A stretch of 64,000 nt of DNA from the NCBI GenBank assembly GCA_001464935.1, contig LNEL01000050.1, positions 86,494 to 150,493 of the forward strand, read 5' to 3'. The notes under the pieces are model-generated. The model did no database searches. It was not told the origin of the DNA and saw only the letters and a list, made by a program, of their open reading frames with translations. This document shows, one piece after another, positions 10,411-19,697 of the stretch. The stretch's first letter is position 1; each line of letters opens with the position of its first letter. The DNA is from Gammaproteobacteria bacterium Ga0077536. GTDB lineage: Bacteria > Pseudomonadota > Gammaproteobacteria > Ga0077536. A program made the translations under genes and the position numbers.

Positions 10411-11349
10411 ATGAAATGCCAGCACACGATTCACCATGCCCAGGGGCACCGGGGCTGGAACAATGCGAATGCGCCGGTGCTGCGCATCGCGCCCGGCGAC
10501 GCGATCGAGTTCCATGCGCTCGATGCCTCCGATGGCCAGTTGACACCGCAGTCGGACGCCGCGGCGCTGCTGCAGCTCGACTTCGCGCGTGTGAACCCGG
10601 TCGTCGGGCCGGTGTACATCGATGGCGCGGCGCCGGGTGACGCCGTCAAGGTGACTCTGCTCGACTTCGCGCCGTCAGGCTGGGGCTGGACGGGAAATAT
10701 CCCGGGCTTCGGCCTGCTGGCCGATCAGTTCACCGCGCCGCATCTGCAGCACTGGCACTACGACGCGACGGCCCGCACGCCGGCGCTCTTCGGCCCGGGC
10801 GGACGCGTACCGCTGAAGCCGATGTGCGGCACGCTCGGACTCGCGCCGGCGGCAGCGGGCTTGCATTCGATCGTGCCGCCGCGCCGTGTGGGTGGCAACA
10901 TGGACATTCGCGATATCGCCGCGGGCACCACGCTCTACCTGCCGGTCGAGGTGGCCGGCGGCCTGTTCAGTCTCGGCGACGCGCATGCGGCGCAGGGCGA
11001 CGGCGAAATCTGCGGGACGGCAATCGAGACGGCGTGTACGGTCGCGGCGCGCTTCGAACTGGTCAAGCAGGCGGGGCTCGGATCGCCGCGCTTCACCACG
11101 CCCGGCCCGGTCACGCGTCATCTCGATCACGCGGGCTACGAAGTGACGACAGGCATCGGCCCCGACTTGATGACGGCGGCGCGCGACGCGGTGTCCGCCA
11201 TGGTGGATCTCATCGCGGCCACGCAGCACATGAATCCCGTCGACGCCTACCTGCTGTGTTCGGTATGCGGCGATCTCCGGATCAGTGAAATCGTCGACAT
11301 GCCGAACTGGATCGTGTCGTTCTACTTTCCACGCTGCGTGTTCGACTGA
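10411..11349 (+). CDS. Acetamidase/formamidase family protein
   Basis: A 312-residue cytoplasmic enzyme of the FmdA/AmdA family, which hydrolyses short amides to ammonia and the acid. Typical features are DGQLTPQSD near residue 40, NPVVGPVYIDGAAPGDAVKV near residues 60-80, GWGWTGNIPGFG, PMCGTLGLAP and the GGNMDIRDI block. Its length matches the family. It is transcribed divergently from the damaged monooxygenase, so the two may share a control region. A formamide-cleaving enzyme beside a formyltransferase-fold gene is suggestive of a formyl intermediate, but that link is inference. Confidence 0.85.
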   Translation: MKCQHTIHHAQGHRGWNNANAPVLRIAPGDAIEFHALDASDGQLTPQSDAAALLQLDFARVNPVVGPVYIDGAAPGDAVKVTLLDFAPSGWGWTGNIPGFGLLADQFTAPHLQHWHYDATARTPALFGPGGRVPLKPMCGTLGLAPAAAGLHSIVPPRRVGGNMDIRDIAAGTTLYLPVEVAGGLFSLGDAHAAQGDGEICGTAIETACTVAARFELVKQAGLGSPRFTTPGPVTRHLDHAGYEVTTGIGPDLMTAARDAVSAMVDLIAATQHMNPVDAYLLCSVCGDLRISEIVDMPNWIVSFYFPRCVFD

Positions 11350-11441
11350 CGGCAGTCCCGCCATGCCACGAAGCATGTCCGAGGGGCATTCGTGTCAGCC
11401 CGCAACGGGGGAGACCGTTCCGATTTTCTGCTGCTGAACGC

Positions 11442-11618
11442 ATGAACTTCCTTGCGATGCTGTTCGTCGTGGCCGCCGTCTGGGCCCTGGTGTCCGGCCG
11501 CGCCCATTGGCTGTCCGGAGTCGTCACGCGCCACGAGCGCCCGATCGGGTATTGGCTCAGCGTCGTGACGTGTGTGGTGATCGCAGCCCTGCTGTGGGCG
11601 CTGGGGCCCGTGCGCTAA
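11442..11618 (+). CDS. Small two-helix membrane protein
   Basis: A 58-residue ORF: ATG at 11442, TAA at 11616-11618. It has two hydrophobic segments (about residues 2-17, FLAMLFVVAAVWALV, and 37-54, GYWLSVVTCVVIAALLWAL) joined by a charged loop (TRHERP). It lies 92 bases downstream of the formamidase on the same strand. The two-helix layout and absence of frame breaks make it plausible as a real gene. Function unknown. Confidence 0.45.
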   Translation: MNFLAMLFVVAAVWALVSGRAHWLSGVVTRHERPIGYWLSVVTCVVIAALLWALGPVR

Positions 11619-11678
11619 ATAGCAGCGCGTCAATATCGATCAGCGGCCATGCGCTGGGTCGAAAACTGCGGTTCTTCC

Positions 11679-11707
11679 GCAGGTTGGGCTGACGCAGGAA
11701 GCCCAAC
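11679..11707 (+). repeat. REP-like hairpin A1
   Basis: GCAG followed by the perfect 8-bp stem GTTGGGCT / AGCCCAAC around a 9-base loop. It pairs with an inverted copy at 11805-11833. The two sit together in the convergent gap between the small membrane protein and the AraC gene. Confidence 0.65.
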
Positions 11708-11804
11708 GTGCGGCGTATCGGCAACGACTCTATGAGTGCGGCCGATTTGTCCCGCTCCGCAGCGTGCTCAAAAAGTGAATCGACAGCGCCGTGCGCACCC
11801 AAGA

Positions 11805-11833
11805 GTTGGGCTTCCTGCGTCAGCCCAACCTAC
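11805..11833 (-). repeat. REP-like hairpin A2 (inverted copy)
   Basis: On the minus strand this reads GTAG, then stem GTTGGGCT, a 9-base loop and AGCCCAAC. The 25-base hairpin is identical to copy A1 in inverted orientation, 97 bases away. The GTAG tetranucleotide followed by a short palindrome is the format of REP elements recognised by RAYT transposases (family knowledge). Confidence 0.7.
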
Positions 11834-11860
11834 GACTGGAGCGTATTGGCGCTCTTCTAT

Positions 11861-12748
11861 TCAGCGCAGGCTCTCCGCCCGCAGCGCGCCCGGCGTGACG
11901 CCGAGGCGCGCCTTGAACACCCGCGTCATGTGCGCCTGATCGGCAAAGCCGCATTCGGCGGCGATCTGCTTCAGGGCGAGCGCCGGATTCGCCAGCAGCC
12001 GCTTCGCGCGTTCGAGTCGTCGGGCCAGGACATAGGCATACGGCGCGCTGCCAAAGCTCGCGCGAAAGCGCCGGCTGAAACTGCACACGCCGAGGCCCGC
12101 CACGCAGGCCAGCGCCTGCAGTTCGAGCGTCTCGTGCAGATGGGTGTCGATGTAGTCGGTGATCCGCGCGCAGAGCAGCGGCGACAGGCGGCTCGAGTCC
12201 GGGCGTTCGCGCAGCGCGAGTTCGGCGTAATGACGCAGCAGGTGCAGGCCCAACTGGGCCGCCACGGCTTCGACGTACAGGTGGCCGCCGATCGCGGGTT
12301 CACGGGCCTCACGCTGTATTGCCTCGACGCCGGCTGTCAGCACCGGATCCTCGACGTTCAGCACGTCGTTGAGCCGGATGCTGGCCATCGAGTGGCCGAG
12401 GGCTTCCGACGCGAGCCGTCCGAGCAGGTCTTCCGTCAGGTAGACGTGGAAGACGTCGATGTTCTCGCTCCAGTTCCAGTTCGAGCGTTGCTCGCGCGTC
12501 AGCAGGGAGATGCTGCCGGGTGCGCAGCGCGTCTGCTTCCAGGCGCCTTCGAAACGGCGCTCCATCGGCGTGAGCCCGCGGCGGTAGGACACGATCATGT
12601 AGTCGCGCATCGGCGGGATGTAGACATCCTGGCCGAGATAGCGGTAACCACGCAGCGCGACGCCGCGCCAGCCCTGGCCGTCGCTGGCGCAGATGACCTT
12701 GCCCGGCACCCAGTCCGGCAGTTCACTCGGGGTGATCAGATGTCCCAT
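11861..12748 (-). CDS. AraC-family transcriptional regulator
   Basis: A 295-residue protein. The last ~100 residues are the AraC/XylS DNA-binding domain with two helix-turn-helices: LELQALACVAGLGVCSFSRR and LKQIAAECGFADQAHMTRVF. The N-terminal ~190 residues are a sensing domain without a recognisable ligand motif. It lies downstream of the intact flavin monooxygenase on the same strand, 191 bases away. AraC regulators often control adjacent monooxygenases, so this one may regulate the gene at 12940-14565 (inference). Confidence 0.9.
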   Translation of the reverse strand: MGHLITPSELPDWVPGKVICASDGQGWRGVALRGYRYLGQDVYIPPMRDYMIVSYRRGLTPMERRFEGAWKQTRCAPGSISLLTREQRSNWNWSENIDVFHVYLTEDLLGRLASEALGHSMASIRLNDVLNVEDPVLTAGVEAIQREAREPAIGGHLYVEAVAAQLGLHLLRHYAELALRERPDSSRLSPLLCARITDYIDTHLHETLELQALACVAGLGVCSFSRRFRASFGSAPYAYVLARRLERAKRLLANPALALKQIAAECGFADQAHMTRVFKARLGVTPGALRAESLR

Positions 12749-12939
12749 GCACCGTGTCTGAGGCGGGGCGGTGCGCGCGGCCCCGGCGGCTTCTGGTGGC
12801 TAGAAATGGCGCGTCGGCGGGAGCCTAGGGGGGCGCTTGGGGGCTGTCAATCGTCGGCCCGGCGAGGAACGCCGGCGCCGGCGCCGTGCGGCGCCAGGAC
12901 AACGGTCCGGGGCGCCGCGAGGGCGCCCCGATTGCCGGT

Positions 12940-14565
12940 TTACTGCACTTCGAAGCCCGCGTAGCCCTGCTCGGCCAGTTCCGTGCACTTCTGGCGATAC
13001 TGGCCGACGCCGCCGATGTACGACAGCAGCCGGCGCGGCTTGCCCGCAATGTTCGACCCCATGTACCAGGAGTCGGTCTTCACGACGAGCGTCGCGTTTG
13101 CGATTTCGTCATGGTGCGCGACCCACTGATCCTCGAGCGCCTTGCTCGCCTCGATCACCTTCGCGCCCTTGTTGCGCAGGTGCTCGATGCAGGCCGTGAT
13201 CCACTCCGTCTGCTGCTGCAGGCAGGTGGTCATGTTGCACAGGGCGGCGGACGGCGCGAGCGGTGCACCCGTCGTGAACAGGTTCGGATAGCCATGCACC
13301 TGCAGGCCGAGGGCCGTGCGAATGTCACGGCTCCAGTCGTCCTTCAGCGAACGCCCGCCGCGGCCACGGATGTCGATGCGCGTCAGCGCACCCGAACCCG
13401 CATCGAAGCCGGTCGCCAGGATCAGCACGTCGAGTTCGTGCACAGTGCCGTCCTTCAGCCGGATGCCTTCCGGCACCACGCAGTCGATCGGATTGTCCTT
13501 GACGCTGATCGCCTCCACGTTCGGACGGTGATAGACCTCGAGATAATTGCTCTCGAGCGGCACGCGATGCGTGCCGAAACCGTAATCGGTCGGAATCAGC
13601 AGTTCACAGAGTTTCGGATCCTTCAGACGTTCGCGCATTTTCTCGCGCACGAACTCGGACACTTCAGCACTTGCCGCCTCGTCCATGAACAGTTCCGGGC
13701 AGGTCGCGAGCCACAGCTTCAGCGAACCGAACTCCCAGTTCTCCTCCATGCGCTGGCGCTTCTGCGCCGGCGTGAGATCGGCCCAGGCACCGGCCGGGAA
13801 TTCGAACTCGAAACCGCTGAACGTGCGCGGCAGTTTTTCGCGCAGTTCTTCGAAACGCGCCTTGTAGGCGGCCTGCTCGGCCGGGCCGTAATGCGGGTTC
13901 GCCATCTTGCTGATGTACTGCGGCGTACGGATGAAGACCTTCAGATGACCGACCTTGTCGGCGATCGTCTGGATGACCTGGATGCCGGTGGCACCGATGC
14001 CGACGATGCCGACGCGCTTGCCGGTGAAATCGATCGACTCCTTCGGCCAGCGCGCGGTGTGGAACAGGCGGCCCTTGAAACTGTCCTGACCCTTGAACAC
14101 GTTTTCGAGCGGCGCCGACAGCATGCCGGAGCAGGAGATCACGAACTGCGCGTCGATCGTCTGGCCCGCCTCGGTGGTCAGTGTCCAGCGGCCCGTGTCT
14201 TCGTGGTAGTGGGCGGATTTGATCGTGGTGTTAAACTGGAAGTCCTTGCGCAGATCGAGCCGATCGGCGACGTAATTCATCCAGCGTTCGATCTCGGGCT
14301 GACCCGGAAAGCGTTCGCTCCAACTCCAGTCCTTGTACAGGTCTTCATCGAACAGGTACTGGTAGATGTAGCACTCGGAGTCGAACTTGGCGCCGGGATA
14401 GCGGTTCCAGTACCAGGTACCGCCGACGCCGGTAGCGGTGTCGAAGCCTTTGACGTTCAACCCCATCTTGCGCAGCTGATAAACCTGGTAAAGACCGGCG
14501 ACACCGGCGCCGATCACGGCGGCGTCGAGTCGTAGCGGGGCGGGGGCGAGCTTGCTGTCCGTCAT
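12940..14565 (-). CDS. Flavin-containing monooxygenase, Baeyer-Villiger type
   Basis: A 541-residue FAD- and NADPH-dependent monooxygenase that is expected to insert oxygen next to a carbonyl or at a heteroatom. It shows the FAD site AAVIGAGVAGLYQVYQLRK, the GGTWYWNRYPGAKFDSE signature, the Baeyer-Villiger fingerprint FKGRLFHTARWP, NADPH site VGIVGIGATGIQ, and a complete C-terminus (DSWYMGSNIAGKPRR to EQGYAGFEVQ). It is a clear paralogue of the damaged gene at 8679-10260 and provides the reference for what is missing there. The ATG has an AGGAG site, and a good promoter lies 55-80 bases upstream. The substrate is unknown. Confidence 0.9.
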   Translation of the reverse strand: MTDSKLAPAPLRLDAAVIGAGVAGLYQVYQLRKMGLNVKGFDTATGVGGTWYWNRYPGAKFDSECYIYQYLFDEDLYKDWSWSERFPGQPEIERWMNYVADRLDLRKDFQFNTTIKSAHYHEDTGRWTLTTEAGQTIDAQFVISCSGMLSAPLENVFKGQDSFKGRLFHTARWPKESIDFTGKRVGIVGIGATGIQVIQTIADKVGHLKVFIRTPQYISKMANPHYGPAEQAAYKARFEELREKLPRTFSGFEFEFPAGAWADLTPAQKRQRMEENWEFGSLKLWLATCPELFMDEAASAEVSEFVREKMRERLKDPKLCELLIPTDYGFGTHRVPLESNYLEVYHRPNVEAISVKDNPIDCVVPEGIRLKDGTVHELDVLILATGFDAGSGALTRIDIRGRGGRSLKDDWSRDIRTALGLQVHGYPNLFTTGAPLAPSAALCNMTTCLQQQTEWITACIEHLRNKGAKVIEASKALEDQWVAHHDEIANATLVVKTDSWYMGSNIAGKPRRLLSYIGGVGQYRQKCTELAEQGYAGFEVQ

Positions 14566-14879
14566 GTCATTCCACTCCTCTGTTCTCTTTTTTCGGCCCG
14601 TCTCTAAGGGCGGCCCCGCGATTATAGGGGCGCGGCCGGTAATGTCGGGAGCGCATCATCGAAAAGGGGCACAGCGGGGTCTTGGACGAAACGGCCGGCG
14701 CTTTGAACGAAAGCGGCGGAGCACGGAAATGGGGCGTCTGGAGGGGCGAACCACGGCCCAAATCCCCATGATTAATGGGTGAATGGCCGCCGCGGCGCGG
14801 CGGAGGCCCGGGGGGGCCGCGCCGACGGCGAGGGTGCCTGCCGCACCGACACTTGCCGGGGCGGCAAGTCACACGGCGA
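14566..14879. other. Intergenic region upstream of the monooxygenase
   Basis: A 314-base gap. It holds the monooxygenase promoter on its left side. The right two thirds are very GC-rich with G-runs near 14805-14815. I see no convincing ORF, RNA gene or repeat there. Confidence 0.5.
14621..14648 (-). promoter_or_regulatory. Sigma70-type promoter for the flavin monooxygenase at 12940-14565
   Basis: On the minus strand, CCGACA (14648-14643) and a perfect TATAAT (14626-14621) are separated by 16 bases. The expected start of transcription is near 14614, about 50 bases before the ATG. Confidence 0.5.
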
Positions 14880-15335
14880 TCATTCGACGACGATCTCCGC
14901 GGAAATCGAATTCGCGATGTAGCACTCATCGTGCGCAGCGTGATGCAGGCGGTCGAGCTCCGCGGTCGTCGGGCTGCGGTCGCCGCTGAACTCGATGCGC
15001 GGCTTCAGCGTGATGCGGGTGATGGCGAGCCGGCCACGCGCATTCTTTTCCATGAGCCCTGTGGCGTCGTCTTCATAGCGCTCGATCACGAAGCCCTCTT
15101 TGGCGGCGAGCCACAGGAACGTCAGCATGTGACAACTCGCTGCCGCCGCCACCAGCGCTTCTTCGGGGTCGACCGCCGCCCTGGCCGAGAACGGCAGCGG
15201 CACCACCAGTGGCGACGCGGAGGCCGGCACCGTCACGCCTTCGTCGAAGCGCCACTGGTGCGCGCGACTGTAACGTCCGCGCACGAAGTCGCTGTCGTCG
15301 CGGGCCCAGCAGATGGTGGCGTGGTAGTGGTGCAT
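14880..15335 (-). CDS. OsmC-family protein
   Basis: A 151-residue protein with the OsmC/Ohr fold pattern: an N-terminal beta region (MHHYHATICWAR), PEEALVAAAASCHMLTFLWLA containing the conserved Cys, and a C-terminal helical hairpin (DRLHHAAHDECYIANSI) containing the second Cys. Family members are often thiol peroxidases that reduce organic hydroperoxides using paired cysteines. This one is of the general OsmC branch, so peroxidase activity is likely but not certain. It is last in an apparent operon behind sdaA, 44 bases away. Confidence 0.8.
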   Translation of the reverse strand: MHHYHATICWARDDSDFVRGRYSRAHQWRFDEGVTVPASASPLVVPLPFSARAAVDPEEALVAAAASCHMLTFLWLAAKEGFVIERYEDDATGLMEKNARGRLAITRITLKPRIEFSGDRSPTTAELDRLHHAAHDECYIANSISAEIVVE

Positions 15336-15379
15336 GGCTCGGCTCCTCGGGCTTGTCAGAGGGTGTTGATCGCTGCGGC

Positions 15380-16747
15380 TCAGCAGTCCGGCACATTGAC
15401 CGCGAGGCCGCCGGTCGAGGTTTCCTTGTAGTGGCTCTGCATGTCGAGCCCGGTCTGTTTCATGGTCTTGATCACGGAGTCGAGCGACACCTGGTGCGTG
15501 CCGTCGCCGTGGAGCACGGCGAGGCGCGCGGCATTGACCGCCTTCACGGCGCCCATCGTGTTGCGCTCGATGCAGGGGATCTGCACCAGACCCTTGATTG
15601 GATCGCAGGTCAGGCCGAGGTTGTGTTCCATGCCAATCTCCGCGGCATTCTCGATCTGCGCATTGCTGCCGCCGAGCACGGCGGCCAGCCCCGCGGCAGC
15701 CATCGAACACGCGACACCGACTTCGCCCTGGCAGCCCATCTCGGCGGCCGACAGCGACGCATTGCGCTTGTAGAGCATGCCGATTGCGCTCGCCGTCAGC
15801 AGGAAGCGGCGGATGGCGTCGGCGTCGTTGCGATGGAAAACCGTGCAGTATTTCAGCACCGCCGGCACGATGCCGGCCGCGCCGTTCGTCGGTGCGGTCA
15901 CGACACGCCCGCCCGCGGCGTTCTCTTCGTTGACCGCCAGGGCATAGACGTTCAGCCAGTCGAGCGCGGCGAGGTGCGGATCGGCGACGCCCGTGCTGAG
16001 ACGCGCGTACATCTCCGCCGCGCGGCGTTTGACCTTCAAGCCGCCGGGCAGGATGCCGCCGGTGTGCAGACCGCGCTCGATGCAATCGTCCATCGCCCGC
16101 CAGATCGCGTCGATCTTCGCGCAGGTCTCGGCTTCCGGTCTGAACGCGGCTTCGTTCGCGAGCACGATGTCGGCTATCGACATCGATCGCTCGGTGCCGA
16201 TCGTCAGCAGTTCTTCGGCCGAGGTGAAGGGGTAGGGCACCGTCGGGCCGGTCACGGTGTCCGGCGACTGGTGCGATTCCGCTTCCGACACCACGAAGCC
16301 GCCGCCGACCGAATAATAGGCGGCCGTCTGCAACGTGGTGCCCGCCGCATCGAACGCATGAAAGCGCATGCCGTTCGGGTGAAAGGAGAGCGTCTGGTCG
16401 CGCAGCCAGTGGATGTCGTCCGGCGTGAACGGGAGCGCGCGGCCGTCCGGCAGGACAATCTGCCGCTGGTGTTCGAAGCGCGCTCCTATCGCCTCGATGC
16501 GTTCACCCGTGACGCTGTCCGGCCGCTCGCCGGACAGCCCGAGCAGGACTGCGCGGTCGGTGGCGTGGCCCTTGCCTGTCCACGCCAGCGACCCGTACAG
16601 CTCGACGACCACGCGGGCCACCGCCGGGCCGTGCGGTGACGCCAGCAGCGCCTCGATGAAACGGCAGCTCGCGAGCATCGGTCCGACGGTATGCGAACTC
16701 GACGGGCCGATGCCGATCTTGAACAGGTCGAGCACGGACAGATTCAT
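15380..16747 (-). CDS. sdaA: L-serine ammonia-lyase (iron-sulfur serine dehydratase)
   Basis: A 455-residue single-chain enzyme that converts L-serine to pyruvate and ammonia. The N-terminal beta domain begins [20 protein letters not shown]. The alpha domain carries the cluster cysteines in [16 protein letters not shown] and [12 protein letters not shown]. The protein ends in Cys (NVPDC), as in enzymes whose C-terminal Cys ligates the fourth iron of the cluster (family knowledge). It starts 5 bases after the glutamine synthetase-like gene ends and is followed by osmC, which suggests one operon for amino-nitrogen use. Confidence 0.93.
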   Translation of the reverse strand: MNLSVLDLFKIGIGPSSSHTVGPMLASCRFIEALLASPHGPAVARVVVELYGSLAWTGKGHATDRAVLLGLSGERPDSVTGERIEAIGARFEHQRQIVLPDGRALPFTPDDIHWLRDQTLSFHPNGMRFHAFDAAGTTLQTAAYYSVGGGFVVSEAESHQSPDTVTGPTVPYPFTSAEELLTIGTERSMSIADIVLANEAAFRPEAETCAKIDAIWRAMDDCIERGLHTGGILPGGLKVKRRAAEMYARLSTGVADPHLAALDWLNVYALAVNEENAAGGRVVTAPTNGAAGIVPAVLKYCTVFHRNDADAIRRFLLTASAIGMLYKRNASLSAAEMGCQGEVGVACSMAAAGLAAVLGGSNAQIENAAEIGMEHNLGLTCDPIKGLVQIPCIERNTMGAVKAVNAARLAVLHGDGTHQVSLDSVIKTMKQTGLDMQSHYKETSTGGLAVNVPDC

Positions 16748-16752
16748 GGCGT

Positions 16753-18114
16753 TTACACCGTTTGCAGATACCAGTCGTAATCCTGGTTGCTGATTTCACC
16801 GAGATAGCGCTGCGACTCGCTGCGTTTGACCGCCGAGTAGATGTCCACGAAACGCTTGCCGAAATATTCCCGCGTCAACGGCGACTGCGCGAAGCGCTCG
16901 ATTGCCAGCGGCCAGTGTACCGGCAGCGGTGGCGCGTCCGTGACCTGGTAGCCGTCGCCTGCGACCGGCGCGCCAGGATCGATCTCGCGGTCGATGCCGT
17001 GATCGGCGCCCGCGAGCACGGCGGCAGCCGCCAGGTATGCATTCGCGTCCGCGCCGCAGATGCGGTGCTCGACATGGCGCGTCTCGGCGGGCCCGGTCGG
17101 CACGCGCATCGAGACGGTGCGATTGTTGATGCCCCAGGTCGGGAACAGCGGCGCATAGCTGTTCGCGCAGAAGCGGCGGTAGGAGTTCGCGTGCGGCGCG
17201 AACAGCGCCATCATGTCGGCGGCCGTTTCGGCCATGCCGCCTACCGCATGTCGCAACAGCATCGTGCCGGCCGGATCGTCGTGCGCGAACAGGTTGTGCC
17301 CCTGCTCGTCGACGAGGCTCAGGTGCAGGTGCGTGCCCGAGCCGGCATGGCCGCCGAAGGGCTTGGCCATGAAGCAGGCGAGAAAGCCGTGCCTGGCGGC
17401 CACCCCTTTGACGAGCCGCCGATACAGCGTTGCCTCGTCCAGCGCCTGGAGCGCGTCGGCGCGATGCGTCAGCGTGATCTCGAGCTGGCCGGGGCCGAAC
17501 TCCGAGATCGCCGTTTCCGCCGGCAGCCCCTGCACGTCGCAGGCGCGGTACAAGTCGTCGAAGAACGGTGCGAGCGCCTCGACTTCATCGATGCTGTAGA
17601 CGTGCGGATGCTGGCCGCGTGGCGCGACGGGCACTGGCGGGCGGCTGCGCGCGCTCGAGCCTTCGAGCAGGTAGAACTCGAGTTCGACCGCCATCACCGG
17701 GTTCAACCGCTGCTTCTTCAGACGCTCGATCACGCGGATCGCGACGAGCCGCGGGTCGGCCGCCGCTGACGGCATGCCGAGTTCGGGGTCCAGCATGATC
17801 AGCACCTGCGCGGTCGGCGCCGCGAGCCACGGACAGCGCATCAGCGTGCCGGGCACCGGAAACGCGAGGCAGTCCATGTCACCGACCTCCCACAGCAGGC
17901 CGGTGTTCTCGGCATCTTCCCCGCTGAGCGTCAGCGCCGCGATCGAACTCGGCAAGGGGCGCCCGCGCTCGTACAGCGCTTCGAGTTCCGCCGGCCGCAG
18001 GGACTTCCCGCGCAGCACGCCGTTGTGATCGGTCAACATCATCTGGACATGGCGGATGTCCGAGTTCCGGGCCAGGAATTCGCGGGCTTCAGCCGGCGAC
18101 GCGCGATGGTTCAT
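16753..18114 (-). CDS. Glutamine synthetase-like gamma-glutamyl ligase (PuuA group)
   Basis: A 453-residue glutamine synthetase homologue. It keeps the catalytic layout: VMAVELEFYLLEG (metal Glu), EFGPGQLEITL (Glu), GSGTHLHLSL (His), NSYRRF and NNRTVSMRVP (Arg). The short N-terminus (HVQMMLTDHNGVLRGKSL) and absence of an adenylylation-type C-terminus resemble gamma-glutamylpolyamine synthetases rather than GlnA. It shares an operon with a class III aminotransferase upstream and sdaA downstream. It is a distant paralogue of the ligase at 26965. The amine substrate is not known; a polyamine or monoamine is likely. Confidence 0.8.
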   Translation of the reverse strand: MNHRASPAEAREFLARNSDIRHVQMMLTDHNGVLRGKSLRPAELEALYERGRPLPSSIAALTLSGEDAENTGLLWEVGDMDCLAFPVPGTLMRCPWLAAPTAQVLIMLDPELGMPSAAADPRLVAIRVIERLKKQRLNPVMAVELEFYLLEGSSARSRPPVPVAPRGQHPHVYSIDEVEALAPFFDDLYRACDVQGLPAETAISEFGPGQLEITLTHRADALQALDEATLYRRLVKGVAARHGFLACFMAKPFGGHAGSGTHLHLSLVDEQGHNLFAHDDPAGTMLLRHAVGGMAETAADMMALFAPHANSYRRFCANSYAPLFPTWGINNRTVSMRVPTGPAETRHVEHRICGADANAYLAAAAVLAGADHGIDREIDPGAPVAGDGYQVTDAPPLPVHWPLAIERFAQSPLTREYFGKRFVDIYSAVKRSESQRYLGEISNQDYDWYLQTV

Positions 18115-18193
18115 GCAGAGGCTCCAAATGCAATTTCAGGTCGGACCCGCGTGGGGCCGCGTCGTGCTGCGGCGGCGTCACCGGCCGCGGTCG

Positions 18194-19624
18194 TCACGGG
18201 GCTGGCGGTGGCTGGGCCAGCGTGCCCGGGTCGCGTGTCGCCGCCTCGGTCAGGCATGCGTCGACCGCATCGAGCAGCGCCCACACCGCGTCCATGCTCG
18301 TCGCAGGGCTCACCAGCAGCATGTTGTGGAACGGCGTGATCACGAGCCCCCGGTTCAACAGGTACAGGTGCAGCAGGCGTTCGAGCGCCGGGTTCGCCGC
18401 GGCTTCCGCCGCGCGGCCCGTGCGCGGCGGCAACGCGCAGGCCTGGAACTCGCAGCGTGCGCCGAGTTGCGTCACGCACCAGTCGAGATCGTGGCGCGCG
18501 AACACCCCGCGCAGGCCGGCCGCGAGTTCGCCGGCCATGGCTTCCATGCGCGCGTAATGGTCGTCGCTCATCATGTGCTCGAGGTTCGCGCGCAACGCGG
18601 CGAACTGCAGCGGATTCGCCGACAGCGTCGTGCCGATGCCGGTGCGGCCGTCGGGCGCGCTCGTCCAGGCCGTCTGCATGTCGTGCGCGAGGGCCGCGCT
18701 GACGCCGTAGACCGCGCAGGGCAGGCCACCGGCGATGGCCTTGCCGATCACGATGGCGTCCGGGTCGAGCCCATGGGCGCGCGTGTAGCCGCCGGGGCCG
18801 CAGCTCAGCGTGTGGGTTTCATCGAGCAGCAGCAGGGTGCCGTGCTCGCGCGTCACGGCGCGCAGCGTCGCGTGAAAGCCGGGATCGGGCAGCACCATGC
18901 CGATGTTGGTCAGCGCCGGTTCGCACAGCACGGCCGCAACGTCGTTCGCCTTCAGCGCGTGGGCGAGGGCCTCCGGATCGTTGAAGTCGACGACGAGGGT
19001 GGTGCCATCGCCACCTTGGCCACTCTGGCCGAGCAGTCCGGGCGCGGGCTGCGCGCGGCCGTCGATCAGGCGCACCAGTGTGTCGTCGACCGCGCCGTGA
19101 TAGCAGCCGTCGAACACGAGGATCTTCTGCCGGCCGGTGGCGGCGCGCGCCCAGCGCAGCAGGAAGCGGTTGGCGTCCGACGCGGTCGTCGCGACCTGCC
19201 AGCGCGCGAGGCCGAAGCGTCGCGTCAGTTCGACGCCGACCCATGCGGCATCCGCGCCGGGCAGCATCGTGGCGAGGCCGCGTGATGCCTGGGCGGCAAT
19301 GGCGGCGGCGACCGGCGCCGGGCTGTGGCCGAACATCGCGGCGGTGTCGCCGAGGCAGAAGTCGCTGTAGGCATGGCCGTCGACGTCCGTGAGCCGCGCG
19401 CCGCTGGCCTCGCGTACGCTCAGTGGAAACGGCAGCGGCCAGTCGCGCATCCAGTGCAGCGGCGCGCCGGCGAACCAGTGCTCGCCGAGGGTCGCGGCGA
19501 GTTCGGCCGACTTCGGGTTGGACGCCTGGTAGCGCGCTGTTTCACGGGCGGCCAGCGCCGCCAGCGTGGCGGCGGGAAAGAATCCGGGAGAAGTCTGATC
19601 GGCGGCTGGCGGCATGGCTGCCAT
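18194..19624 (-). CDS. Class III PLP-dependent aminotransferase
   Basis: A 476-residue enzyme of the acetylornithine/GSA aminotransferase superfamily. Seen are [20 protein letters not shown] near the N-terminus, the phosphate/PLP region [15 protein letters not shown] and DGCYHGAVD, the ring-binding Asp in [10 protein letters not shown], and the Schiff-base Lys in [16 protein letters not shown]. Two start codons are possible (19624 or 19615). A longer upstream ORF is an artefact of overlap with the divergent agmatine deiminase gene. It is the first gene of the operon with the glutamine synthetase-like ligase, sdaA and osmC. It does not look like the SpuC type found at 25586. Substrate unknown. 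Confidence 0.85.
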   Translation of the reverse strand: MAAMPPAADQTSPGFFPAATLAALAARETARYQASNPKSAELAATLGEHWFAGAPLHWMRDWPLPFPLSVREASGARLTDVDGHAYSDFCLGDTAAMFGHSPAPVAAAIAAQASRGLATMLPGADAAWVGVELTRRFGLARWQVATTASDANRFLLRWARAATGRQKILVFDGCYHGAVDDTLVRLIDGRAQPAPGLLGQSGQGGDGTTLVVDFNDPEALAHALKANDVAAVLCEPALTNIGMVLPDPGFHATLRAVTREHGTLLLLDETHTLSCGPGGYTRAHGLDPDAIVIGKAIAGGLPCAVYGVSAALAHDMQTAWTSAPDGRTGIGTTLSANPLQFAALRANLEHMMSDDHYARMEAMAGELAAGLRGVFARHDLDWCVTQLGARCEFQACALPPRTGRAAEAAANPALERLLHLYLLNRGLVITPFHNMLLVSPATSMDAVWALLDAVDACLTEAATRDPGTLAQPPPAP

Positions 19625-19697
19625 GATAATGCGGATTTGGCGCCGCCTGCCCGCGGTGCGGCTTTTCGCGCCGGCCGGCCACCCGTACCATGCCTCC

